Below are positions 56,704 through 64,000 of a stretch of 64,000 nucleotides of DNA, piece by piece. Each line of letters starts with the position of its first letter. Position 1 is the first letter of the stretch. This stretch comes from Rhizobium lusitanum (lineage in GTDB: Bacteria > Pseudomonadota > Alphaproteobacteria > Rhizobiales > Rhizobiaceae). The notes beneath the pieces were generated by a model. That model was not told where the DNA came from, did no database searches, and was given only the letters and a program-made list of their open reading frames with translations. A program made the position numbers and the translations under genes. The stretch spans positions 3,848,408-3,912,407 of the forward strand of contig NZ_CP050308.1 in assembly GCF_014189535.1 (NCBI RefSeq). The letters run 5' to 3'.

Positions 56704-56910
56704 GGTCCGTGCCCTGAAATTTGCGGGATGCACGGCTGGAAATCGCATGTCATTGAATGGCCCGGAAACTGTCACACCTTCGTCATGTGATTGGGGCAAA
56801 GAGACTGCGTAACAGCGGTCGTCCCACTGTGCCGGCTGGCTGGCCCCAAGGGGCGTTTCAAAGCCTGGATTTTGAGAAAGTCCTGTGGCTGCTTGAGGCA
56901 AGAAAGCAAA

Positions 56911-56937
56911 AAAAACAAGGCGGTAAGCCTTGTTTTT
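56911..56937. terminator. Perfect bidirectional intrinsic terminator
   Basis: AAAAACAAGGC (56911-56921) pairs perfectly with GCCTTGTTTTT (56927-56937) across a GGTAA loop, giving an 11-bp stem with A and T runs on the two sides. It would end the transcript carrying mce and the DUF1467-like gene. Confidence 0.88.
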
Positions 56938-57129
56938 AAGTATCGCGTGATCCTTATCCGTTGCCGGGGCAGCGACGAGCGCGCCTAAGATCTAATCCTC
57001 CCAAGACTTGACCGCGAAACGACAAGAATTTAACCTTCCTGCCTCTTTTGTGAGCTGAAATTAGCTCAAACATTGAGCTTTGTCATCTGTTTTTTTGCTT
57101 TTTTACTTCAGTCGCGCAGAATTTTTCTG

Positions 57130-57158
57130 TTGACAGTTTATCGCCACAAATCCTTATA
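57130..57158 (+). promoter_or_regulatory. Promoter of proS
   Basis: TTGACA (57130-57135) is followed after a 17-base spacer by CTTATA (57153-57158), which overlaps TATAAA. This is the best sigma-70-type promoter in the window. Transcription would start near 57165, about 180 bases before the chosen proS ATG. Confidence 0.65.
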
Positions 57159-57343
57159 AACATGCATTTTTTCGAATTCGTAAAAGTAATTGACGGCACT
57201 CGGCATTCGCGGTCGTCCGCCGGATTCGCGCCGCGCAAATGCGGGTTTCCTTCCTGCCCCGAAGCAGTTATGAACTGCCTCCAGCAGTCAATTTTTTAAC
57301 GATTCCGCCGGACGCGGAACGTCAAACCATCTGGAATCGACCC

Positions 57344-58666
57344 ATGCGCCTGTCTCGCTACTTCATGCCTATCCTGAAGGAAAATCCCAAGGAGGCGGAA
57401 ATCGTTTCCCACCGGCTGATGTTGCGCGCCGGCATGATCCGCCAGCAGTCGCAAGGCATCTATTCCTGGCTGCCGTTGGGCAAGCGTGTTCTCGACAAGG
57501 TCAACAAGATTATCCGTGAGGAACAGAACCGTTCCGGTGCCATCGAGCTGTCGATGCCGACGTTGCAGTCGGCCGAGCTCTGGCAGGAAAGCGGCCGTTA
57601 CGACGCCTATGGCAAGGAGATGCTGCGTATCAAGGACCGGCAGGATCGGCCAATGCTCTATGGCCCGACCAATGAGGAAATGGTCACCGACATCTTCCGT
57701 TCCTACGTCAAGTCCTACAGGGACCTGCCGCTGAACCTCTACCATATCCAGCTGAAGTTCCGCGACGAGATCCGTCCGCGCTTCGGCACCATGCGCTCGC
57801 GCGAATTCATGATGAAGGATGCCTATTCCTTCGATCTGACGCAGGAAGGCGCCGTGATCGCCTATAACAAGATGTTCGCGGCCTATCTGCGCACGTTCGA
57901 TCGCCTTGGTCTTCGGGCGATCCCGATGCGCGCCGACACCGGCCCGATCGGTGGTGACCTCAGCCATGAGTTCATCATCCTCGCCGACACCGGTGAATCC
58001 GAAGTTTTCTGCCACAAGGATTTCGTCAATTTCGACATCCCCGCGGAAGACACGAATTTTGACGACGCCGCCGGCCTGAAAGGTATCTTCGACAAGTGGA
58101 CGTCGCTTTACGCGGCAACCTCTGAAATGCATGACGAGGCGGCCTTCAATGCCATTCCCGAAGGCGAACGCCTGTCGGCTCGTGGCATCGAAGTCGGTCA
58201 TATCTTCTATTTCGGTACGAAATATTCCGAGCCGATGGGCGCCAAAGTGCAGGGTCCCGACGGCAAGGAACATGCCGTCCACATGGGATCTTACGGTATT
58301 GGCCCGACACGCCTTGTTCCCGCCATCATCGAAGCATCGCATGACGAGAACGGAATCATCTGGCCGGCCTCGGTCGCGCCCTTTGATGTCGTGGTGATCA
58401 ACATGAAGTCGGGCGATCAAGCCTGCGACCTCGCTTGCGAGACGATCTACGCGGCCCTGTCCAAGGCCGGCAAGGATGTCCTGCTTGACGATCGCGATGA
58501 TCGCGCCGGAACGAAATTCGCCACGGCCGATCTGATTGGTGTGCCCGTGCAGATCATCGTCGGGCCGCGTTCGATCGCGGGCGGCGAAGTGGAAGTCAAG
58601 GACCGTAAGACCGGCGCCCGCGAGACGATGACCGTCGAAGCGGCGATCAATAAACTGGCAGGCTGA
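57344..58666 (+). CDS. proS: Prolyl-tRNA synthetase (short alphaproteobacterial form)
   Basis: ProRS charges tRNA-Pro with proline. From ATG 57344 the protein has 440 residues. The class II core shows motif 2 ([21 protein letters not shown], about 139-159) and motif 3 ([13 protein letters not shown] near 317-329), followed by the anticodon-binding domain (about 350-440). The length is that of the alphaproteobacterial type, which lacks the ~180-residue editing insertion of E. coli ProRS between motifs 2 and 3. The open frame extends 35 codons upstream without family similarity; CTGGAATCGACCC precedes the chosen ATG. Confidence 0.96.
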   Translation: MRLSRYFMPILKENPKEAEIVSHRLMLRAGMIRQQSQGIYSWLPLGKRVLDKVNKIIREEQNRSGAIELSMPTLQSAELWQESGRYDAYGKEMLRIKDRQDRPMLYGPTNEEMVTDIFRSYVKSYRDLPLNLYHIQLKFRDEIRPRFGTMRSREFMMKDAYSFDLTQEGAVIAYNKMFAAYLRTFDRLGLRAIPMRADTGPIGGDLSHEFIILADTGESEVFCHKDFVNFDIPAEDTNFDDAAGLKGIFDKWTSLYAATSEMHDEAAFNAIPEGERLSARGIEVGHIFYFGTKYSEPMGAKVQGPDGKEHAVHMGSYGIGPTRLVPAIIEASHDENGIIWPASVAPFDVVVINMKSGDQACDLACETIYAALSKAGKDVLLDDRDDRAGTKFATADLIGVPVQIIVGPRSIAGGEVEVKDRKTGARETMTVEAAINKLAG

Positions 58667-58689
58667 TAAAGCGATAGGATGAGAAGCGA

Positions 58690-60000
58690 ATGGCGGTAAC
58701 CGCGGCAGCCGAGCAGCAGGAAAAGTCTACCACGACTAGTCCGTCTTCGCGTCCATTCTCCGGTTTTGAGCGGCTTGTCGCCTGGCGCTATCTGCGCTCC
58801 CGGCGCAAGGAAGCGTCGATTTCGGTTATTGCCGGTTTTTCGCTGGTCGGCATCATGCTTGGCGTCGCGGCCCTGATCATCGTCATGGCCGTGATGAACG
58901 GCTTTCGTGCCGAGCTTTTCAAGCAAATTCTCGGCTTCAATGGCCATGTCATTGTCCAGCCTATCGATTCACCGCTGAATGACTACGCCTCACTGGCGCA
59001 GAAATTCTCGGCCGTTCCGGGCGTCACCATGGCTTTGCCGCTGGTCGAGGGTGAGACGCTCGCCTCCGGTCGCGGTGGTTCGGGAACGGGCGCGCTCGTG
59101 CGCGGCATCCGCTCAGAGGACCTGACGAAGCTCAAGACGGTTTCGGACCATATTGTTGATGGCGACATGGTTGGCTTTGCCGCTGGCCAGGGTGTCATGG
59201 TGGGCTCGCGCCTGGCTCGGCAGCTCGGCCTCACGGTTGGCGATCAGATTACGCTGACAGCGCCCGATGGCGACGTCACGCCTTTCGGGGTCAACCCGCG
59301 CGTCAAGGCCTATGCCATTTCCGGTATCTTCGAAGTGGGTATGTCGGAGTATGATTCCTCCGTGGTCTTCATGCCGCTCGAGGAGGCGCAGCTGTTTTTC
59401 AATGCCGAAGGGATCGTCGAGAAGATCGAGCTCTTCATCAGCAATCCTGACGACGTCGACGCGTTGAGGCCGAAGATCGAGGCGGCGGCGGGGCGGCAGA
59501 TCTTTCTGACCGACTGGCGGCAGGTCAACGCGACCTTCTTCTCGGCGCTCCAGGTCGAACGCAACACCATGTTCATGATCCTGACACTGATCGTCATCGT
59601 CGCGGCGCTGAATATCATTTCCGGACTGATCATGCTGGTGAAGGACAAGGGCAGCGATATTGCCATCCTGCGCACCATGGGCGCGACGTCAGGGGCGATC
59701 ATGCGCATCTTCTTCATGACGGGCGCTGCGATCGGCGTTGTCGGTACTTTCGCCGGCGTCGCTCTTGGCGTTCTCGTCTGCCTCAACATCGAATCGATCC
59801 GCCAGTTCTTCTCCTGGATATCCGGCACGGTGATCTTCAACCCGGAAGTCTATTTCCTCAGCAAGCTGCCGGCCCAGATGAATATGAGCGAGACCATTTC
59901 CGTGGTCGTGATGGCGCTGACGCTGTCCTTCCTCGCCACCATCTTCCCGGCCTGGCGTGCCTCACGGCTCGATCCGGTGCAGGCGCTACGGTACGAATAA
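58690..60000 (+). CDS. lolC: Lipoprotein-releasing ABC transporter permease (LolC/LolE type)
   Basis: This 436-residue inner-membrane protein belongs to the FtsX/MacB-type permeases that hand mature lipoproteins to LolA. A first membrane helix lies near 47-72, a large periplasmic domain at about 75-285, and three helices near 290-315, 335-365 and 395-420. It opens with the conserved FERLVAWRYLRSRRKEASIS stretch. Alphaproteobacteria usually have one such gene serving as both LolC and LolE. The ATG follows GGATGAGAAGCGA, 23 bases after proS. lolD follows after 15 bases, so proS-lolC-lolD form an operon. Confidence 0.94.
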   Translation: MAVTAAAEQQEKSTTTSPSSRPFSGFERLVAWRYLRSRRKEASISVIAGFSLVGIMLGVAALIIVMAVMNGFRAELFKQILGFNGHVIVQPIDSPLNDYASLAQKFSAVPGVTMALPLVEGETLASGRGGSGTGALVRGIRSEDLTKLKTVSDHIVDGDMVGFAAGQGVMVGSRLARQLGLTVGDQITLTAPDGDVTPFGVNPRVKAYAISGIFEVGMSEYDSSVVFMPLEEAQLFFNAEGIVEKIELFISNPDDVDALRPKIEAAAGRQIFLTDWRQVNATFFSALQVERNTMFMILTLIVIVAALNIISGLIMLVKDKGSDIAILRTMGATSGAIMRIFFMTGAAIGVVGTFAGVALGVLVCLNIESIRQFFSWISGTVIFNPEVYFLSKLPAQMNMSETISVVVMALTLSFLATIFPAWRASRLDPVQALRYE

Positions 60001-60015
60001 GGAATTCCACATTTG

Positions 60016-60699
60016 ATGAAACGCAACGTCGTTCTCCAGCTCTCGGGCGTGGAGCGTCATTACGGCCAGGGCGATACCCGGCTGTCGATCCTGAAAAGCG
60101 CCGATTTCGCCCTGCACAGCGGCGAGATCGTCGCCCTGGTCGCGCCGTCGGGGACGGGTAAGTCAACGCTTCTGCATGTCGCCGGTCTACTGGAGCATCC
60201 GGATGCCGGCGAAGTGACGATCAACGGCCATGCCTGCGAAGGCCTGTCCGATGAAAAGCGCACGGCGGTCCGTCGCAGCGACATCGGCTTCGTCTACCAG
60301 TTCCATCATTTGCTGCCCGAGTTTTCAGCACTTGAAAACATCATGATGCCGCAGCTGATTTCCGGCCTGTCGCGGAAGGAGGCAAGCGTCCGCGCCGCCC
60401 AGCTTCTCGATTACATGCGCATCGGTCACCGCGCAGATCATCGTCCGACCGAGCTTTCCGGTGGCGAGCAGCAGCGCGTCGCCATTGCCCGCGCCGTTGC
60501 CAATGCGCCTCTGGTGCTGTTGGCCGATGAGCCGACCGGCAACCTCGATCCTGAGACCGCACACTACGTTTTCGACGCGCTCGAAGCATTGGTGCGCCAG
60601 TCGGGTCTTGCGGCGCTGATCGCCACGCATAATCACGACCTCGCCGCCCGCATGGACCGTCGCGTTACCATCAATGACGGCAAGGTCGCCGAGTTCTGA
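60016..60699 (+). CDS. lolD: Lipoprotein-releasing ABC transporter ATPase LolD
   Basis: This 227-residue ATPase powers the LolCDE lipoprotein exporter. Walker A is APSGTGKST (43-51), the signature [14 protein letters not shown] lies near 143-156 and Walker B LVLLADEP near 164-171, followed by [23 protein letters not shown] near 97-113 is the Q-loop-side region typical of MacB/LolD. An ATG at 60016 with a TTG one codon before it is the likely start. It converges on the minus-strand gene ending at 60707. Confidence 0.95.
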   Translation: MKRNVVLQLSGVERHYGQGDTRLSILKSADFALHSGEIVALVAPSGTGKSTLLHVAGLLEHPDAGEVTINGHACEGLSDEKRTAVRRSDIGFVYQFHHLLPEFSALENIMMPQLISGLSRKEASVRAAQLLDYMRIGHRADHRPTELSGGEQQRVAIARAVANAPLVLLADEPTGNLDPETAHYVFDALEALVRQSGLAALIATHNHDLAARMDRRVTINDGKVAEF

Positions 60700-60706
60700 T
60701 CATCGC

Positions 60707-61186
60707 TTAAGGGACGATCAACCCGCCGCGATAGTCCAGCTCATAGGCTTTGCGCTCGTTCAGCAGAATGACTTCGTGACCGATGAAGTGATCGCAGCCG
60801 CCGGTGCTGCGGTCCACATAGCGGCCGAGCGGATGGTCGAATTCGTAGCCGCCGAGAAAGCGCTTCTCATCAAGGTAGAGCCGTAGCAGCGACGCCTTGA
60901 TGATCATTCCCGCGGTCGTGCCGTCGATCAGATCGGGCTCGACGATGCGTCCGAAATAATTCATCGCCCAGACCGGCTCGTCATCGAGCCAGATGAGTTC
61001 CTGTCCGGCGAAATCAGTGCCGCCGAAATAGCTATCGAGATAGCGCCAGCGGCCGCGGGCATAGCCGATGTCATGCGAGCCGCTGCGGCAGGACGGCAGC
61101 CTCTCGCCATCGCCGACATAGGTTTCGGCCTTTGCGGTGACAATGAAATCATTCAGCTCGGCAAGATCCGGCACGGCTCTCTCCAT
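60707..61186 (-). CDS. DUF5680-like protein
   Basis: This 159-residue soluble protein has no signal peptide. It contains the block YFGGTDFAGQELIW with PVWAMNYFGRI (about 52-80) and later YEFDHPLGRYVD, which I associate with the DUF5680 family; I am fairly but not fully sure. In some relatives this domain follows a helix-turn-helix, but no such domain is present here. Function is unknown. The ATG on the minus strand follows GGAGAG. It lies alone between lolD and the exported protein gene. Confidence 0.75.
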   Translation of the reverse strand: MERAVPDLAELNDFIVTAKAETYVGDGERLPSCRSGSHDIGYARGRWRYLDSYFGGTDFAGQELIWLDDEPVWAMNYFGRIVEPDLIDGTTAGMIIKASLLRLYLDEKRFLGGYEFDHPLGRYVDRSTGGCDHFIGHEVILLNERKAYELDYRGGLIVP

Positions 61187-61258
61187 TCATGGTGGGCGCT
61201 CAGCATGTCACGTGCACTATGATTAGTAAAGAACATATAGTGAACAAATGGAAGATTG

Positions 61259-61855
61259 CTACTGGCTGATGCCGCAGCCTTTCTGGCCGAAATCGTCCTT
61301 CCAGTCCTCGATCTTGATGGTCTTGGCCTCGGCCTTGAGGTCTTTATCGCCCTTCGTCGCCTTGCCGGTCAGGACATTGTAATCGCAGCTATAGCCGGCG
61401 TCGGGGTTCAGGGTGTCACGGTAATCATAGGTGTATCCGGCAACGACGAAGGCGTTGTTGCGAAAGGCGAGTGTGAGCGTCTGCTCCCAGCGGTCTCGCC
61501 CGATGGCGTCGTTCTGCGAGGTGACGGCGATCGAGCCATTCGGCAGGGCCTTGATGGACGGCTCCTGGCCGAAGATGCCGTCTGGCTCCGTGCTGCCCCA
61601 AACCTTGTTCGGTGCGGCCGCCGCAAGCCTCAGCAGGGAATGCTGGTCGTCGCGCAGATAGATGTAGATGCCGATGGGCGCGTCCGCCTGATCATCGGGG
61701 GCCGGCGCCACCAGCAGGGCAAGATCCGGTTTGCCGTCCTTGTTCCAGTCGCCGATTGCGGCATCGATGATGCGCTCGGGCGCGATGGCGGTTTCGGCAG
61801 CGGCTGCCGCAGTGGTAGAAAGCGAAATGAGGGCTGCGACAACAAGCGGCTTCAT
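61259..61855 (-). CDS. Exported protein with an FG-GAP/EF-hand-like repeat
   Basis: This protein of about 198 residues has a signal peptide (MKPLVVAALISLSTTAAAAA) with cleavage before ETAIAP. Just after it is GDWNKDGKPDLALLV, a calcium-binding FG-GAP/VCBS-type motif, followed by beta-rich sequence. Two Cys residues in the C-terminal half (YSCDYN, KGCGIS) may form a disulfide. The ATG at 61855 follows GGGGAGATCACC; the frame extends six codons further. I know no function; it is probably periplasmic. Confidence 0.78.
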   Translation of the reverse strand: MKPLVVAALISLSTTAAAAAETAIAPERIIDAAIGDWNKDGKPDLALLVAPAPDDQADAPIGIYIYLRDDQHSLLRLAAAAPNKVWGSTEPDGIFGQEPSIKALPNGSIAVTSQNDAIGRDRWEQTLTLAFRNNAFVVAGYTYDYRDTLNPDAGYSCDYNVLTGKATKGDKDLKAEAKTIKIEDWKDDFGQKGCGISQ

Positions 61856-62008
61856 GGTGATCTCCCCGTTCACTCTCTCTTAGCCTCGGCTTGATCTTCC
61901 GTCCATCGACATGGAGGAGAACGTCGATGATGAAATTTATTGATGTTCCTATTGACTCTCGAACAAAAATAGAACAAATAAGAAACATAACGAGTAAGGA
62001 GCGCGTAA

Positions 62009-62095
62009 ATGACCGATATCATTCGAGACGTTGCAGCATTCACCTCCATCGTGATGTTCGTCGCCAGCTTTTCCCTGATCATGATGGCGATGTGA
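62009..62095 (+). CDS. Small single-pass membrane peptide (28 residues)
   Basis: This short frame encodes MTDIIRDVAAF, then a hydrophobic helix rich in Met, Val, Phe and Ser to the end (SIVMFVASFSLIMMAM). AAGGAG lies 7 bases before the ATG, one of the best ribosome-binding sites in the region. It lies between an exported protein gene and dnaE. Its role is unknown; size and context suggest a stand-alone membrane microprotein. Confidence 0.6.
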   Translation: MTDIIRDVAAFTSIVMFVASFSLIMMAM

Positions 62096-62212
62096 ATCTT
62101 ATCCCCACGGGTGTTGCAATGCACCCGTGATTCATGAGGACTGCTTCTGGACTTTACCGTCCGCTATGCCGACAATGCAGCCGATTCATTTGGGCATGCG
62201 GAAGGGCATAAA

Positions 62213-64000
62213 ATGGCGGATATGGCGAGCAGCGGCGCGATGAGCGCACCGGTCGGTGACACGCCGGAATTCGTGCATCTTCGCGTCCATTCCGCCTATT
62301 CGCTGCTCGAGGGCGCATTGCCCCTGAAGAAGATCCTCGCCAAGGCGACCGGCGACAATCAGCCGGCCATTGCCGTCACCGACACCAACAATCTTTTCGT
62401 CGCGCTGGAGTTCTCTCAGAAGGCAATGGACGAGGGCCTGCAGCCGATCATTGGCTGCCAGGTGTCGATTGATATGGAGGATGGCGTCGAAGGCGAGAGG
62501 CGCGGGCCGCAGCAGGCGCTGGCCAAGCTGCCGTCGATTGTATTGCTCGCCGCCACCGATCGCGGCTATGAGCGGCTGGTCGACCTTGTCAGCCGCGCTT
62601 ATCTCGGCGGCGAGGGCAATCAGGCCGTCCATATCACCACCTCCTGGCTGGAGGAGATCGGCACGGAGGGTATGATCGCGCTGACGGGCGCGCTTGGCGG
62701 TCCCGTCGATATGGCGCTGAAGGAGGGACATGCGCCGCAGGCGCTGTCGCGGCTTCTGGCGTTGAAGCGCTTGTTCGGCGACCGGCTTTATGTCGAGCTG
62801 CAACGTCATGGCACCTATGACCGTCGCCACGAACAGAAGATGATCGCGCTCGCTTATGAGCATGAGTTGCCGCTGGTTGCCACCAATGAGGCCTTCTTCC
62901 CGACCCGCGACGATTACGATGCCCACGACGCGCTGATGGCGGTTGCCCACAATGCCATCGTTTCGGATGACACCCGTTTTCGCCTGACACCCGATCATTA
63001 TCTGAAGAGCCGCGCCGATATGGCAAAGCTGTTCGCCAACCTGCCGGAAGCTCTGGAAAACACCGTCGAGATCGCGCGGCGCTGCTCTTTCGTTCTGAAG
63101 ACCCGCAAGCCGATCCTGCCGCGCTTCACCGGCGCCACCGACAATGAGGAAGAGGCCGATCGCGCCGAATCGGCGGAACTGCGCGCCCAGGCGGTCGAGG
63201 GTCTCGATCAGCGTCTCGCTTCGCTTGGCATGGCGCCGGGCTATGTGGAAAAGGACTATCGCGAGCGGCTGGAATTCGAGCTCAGCGTTATCGAGGGCAT
63301 GAAATTCCCCGGCTACTTCCTGATCGTTGCGGACTTCATCAAATGGGCCAAGCGGCACGATATTCCAGTCGGGCCGGGCCGTGGTTCCGGCGCGGGGTCG
63401 CTGGTTGCCTATGCGCTGACCATCACCGACGTCGATCCGCTCCGCTTCTCGCTGCTGTTCGAGCGCTTCCTCAATCCATCACGCGTATCGATGCCGGACT
63501 TTGATATCGACTTCTGCCAGGATCGCCGTGAAGAGGTGATCCGCTATGTCCAGGCCAAGTATGGCCGTGAGCAGGTGGCGCAGATTATCACCTTCGGGTC
63601 GTTGCAGGCACGCGCCGCCCTTCGCGACGTCGGCCGCGTGCTGGAAATGCCCTATGGCCAGGTCGACAAGATCTGCAAGCTGGTGCCGAACAACCCCGCC
63701 AGTCCGACACCGCTGCACCAGGCGATCAAGGAAGAGCCGCGCCTGCAGGAAGAGGCGGACAAAGAGCCGGTCGTCGCCCGGCTGCTCGACATCGCCCAGA
63801 AGATCGAGGGCCTCTATCGCCACGCATCGACCCACGCCGCCGGTATCGTCATCGGTGATCGGCCGTTGTCGAAGCTGGTGCCGATGTATCGCGATCCGCG
63901 CTCCGACATGCCGGTCACCCAGTTCAACATGAAATGGGTGGAACAGGCCGGTCTGGTGAAGTTCGACTTTCTCGGCCTGAAAACGCTGACGGTCCTGAAG
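62213..64000 (+). CDS. dnaE: DNA polymerase III alpha subunit (5' part, cut by window end)
   Basis: DnaE is the replicative polymerase catalytic subunit. The visible 596 residues hold the N-terminal PHP domain (HLRVHSAYSLLEGA near 22-35), the palm entry GPGRGSGAGS near 389-398, and the catalytic PDFDIDF at 428-434, followed by YGREQVAQIITFGSLQARAA near 448-467. Reading stays open to the last base of the window, so about half of the ~1160-residue protein is outside it. The ATG at 62213 follows GAAGGG at 6-base spacing and gives a ~17-residue tail before the PHP domain. Confidence 0.95.
   Translation, partial: MADMASSGAMSAPVGDTPEFVHLRVHSAYSLLEGALPLKKILAKATGDNQPAIAVTDTNNLFVALEFSQKAMDEGLQPIIGCQVSIDMEDGVEGERRGPQQALAKLPSIVLLAATDRGYERLVDLVSRAYLGGEGNQAVHITTSWLEEIGTEGMIALTGALGGPVDMALKEGHAPQALSRLLALKRLFGDRLYVELQRHGTYDRRHEQKMIALAYEHELPLVATNEAFFPTRDDYDAHDALMAVAHNAIVSDDTRFRLTPDHYLKSRADMAKLFANLPEALENTVEIARRCSFVLKTRKPILPRFTGATDNEEEADRAESAELRAQAVEGLDQRLASLGMAPGYVEKDYRERLEFELSVIEGMKFPGYFLIVADFIKWAKRHDIPVGPGRGSGAGSLVAYALTITDVDPLRFSLLFERFLNPSRVSMPDFDIDFCQDRREEVIRYVQAKYGREQVAQIITFGSLQARAALRDVGRVLEMPYGQVDKICKLVPNNPASPTPLHQAIKEEPRLQEEADKEPVVARLLDIAQKIEGLYRHASTHAAGIVIGDRPLSKLVPMYRDPRSDMPVTQFNMKWVEQAGLVKFDFLGLKTLTVLK

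Larger units (their letters stand above)
56704..57343. other. Intergenic region before proS
   Basis: This 640-base stretch holds no supported gene. It contains the bidirectional terminator at 56911-56937, an inverted repeat TGAGCT-N6-AGCTCA at 57051-57068 with a further TTGAGCTT at 57074, and the proS promoter at 57130-57158. Bases 57050-57180 are AT-rich against the rest of the window. The predicted proS leader is about 180 bases long. Confidence 0.6.

Noticed and set aside
1..64000. CRISPR array, rRNA, insertion sequence or prophage genes
   Set aside because: I saw no spaced repeats, no transposase or integrase motifs and no rRNA sequence in any part of the window.

Overview
The window looks like a chromosomal segment of a Rhizobiaceae alphaproteobacterium, most likely Rhizobium or Sinorhizobium-like. 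The reasons are the high G+C coding style, the order clpX-lon-hupB, a complete 14-gene nuo operon followed by birA, rnj, mce, proS, lolC/lolD and dnaE, and an rkp-1 type K-antigen locus. The species call is from memory of gene families and order; no search was run.

Layout. 1-4.8 kb: protein quality control and nucleoid genes (clpX, lon with a candidate heat-shock promoter, hupB), each followed by a clear intrinsic terminator. 4.9-12.1 kb: an SDR and an aldo/keto reductase on the minus strand, then a plus-strand YhaO/YhaN-type nuclease-ATPase pair and a cupin. 12.1-20.8 kb (minus): a seven-gene surface-polysaccharide operon with a methyltransferase, an unrecognised protein, two KpsE/RkpR-like proteins flanking a KpsT/RkpS-like ATPase, and two glycosyltransferase genes. 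21.4-35.8 kb (plus): a Wza/KpsD-like export lipoprotein (rkpU-like) and rkpA-G-H-I-J. The two arms diverge from an AT-rich 0.6 kb region. 35.9-36.9 kb: a 37-residue membrane peptide, tRNA-Val and two tRNA-Asp genes. 37.1-53.4 kb: nuoA-N with extra genes after nuoD and nuoF. 53.4-62.1 kb: birA, rnj, mce, a DUF1467-like gene, proS, lolC, lolD, two minus-strand genes and a 28-residue membrane peptide. 62.2 kb to the end: dnaE, cut by the window edge.

How it works together. The two polysaccharide arms plausibly make and export a K-antigen-like capsule. RkpA is a single-chain reducing polyketide/fatty-acid synthase with no thioesterase. It is translationally coupled to an alpha-oxoamine synthase (RkpG), which is followed by a 3-ketosphinganine-reductase-like SDR (RkpH). 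That trio would fit a sphingoid-like lipid made by releasing the acyl chain onto an amino acid. The export set has an ATPase, two periplasmic-adaptor proteins and an outer-membrane lipoprotein, but no KpsM-type permease in the window.

The nuo operon encodes all 14 core complex I subunits. Three things stand out. nuoJ has an apparent one-base frameshift in a T run at codon 7. NuoE has a long C-terminal extension whose last ~70 residues recur in a separate protein encoded between nuoF and nuoG. Hairpins lie just before nuoG and nuoJ.
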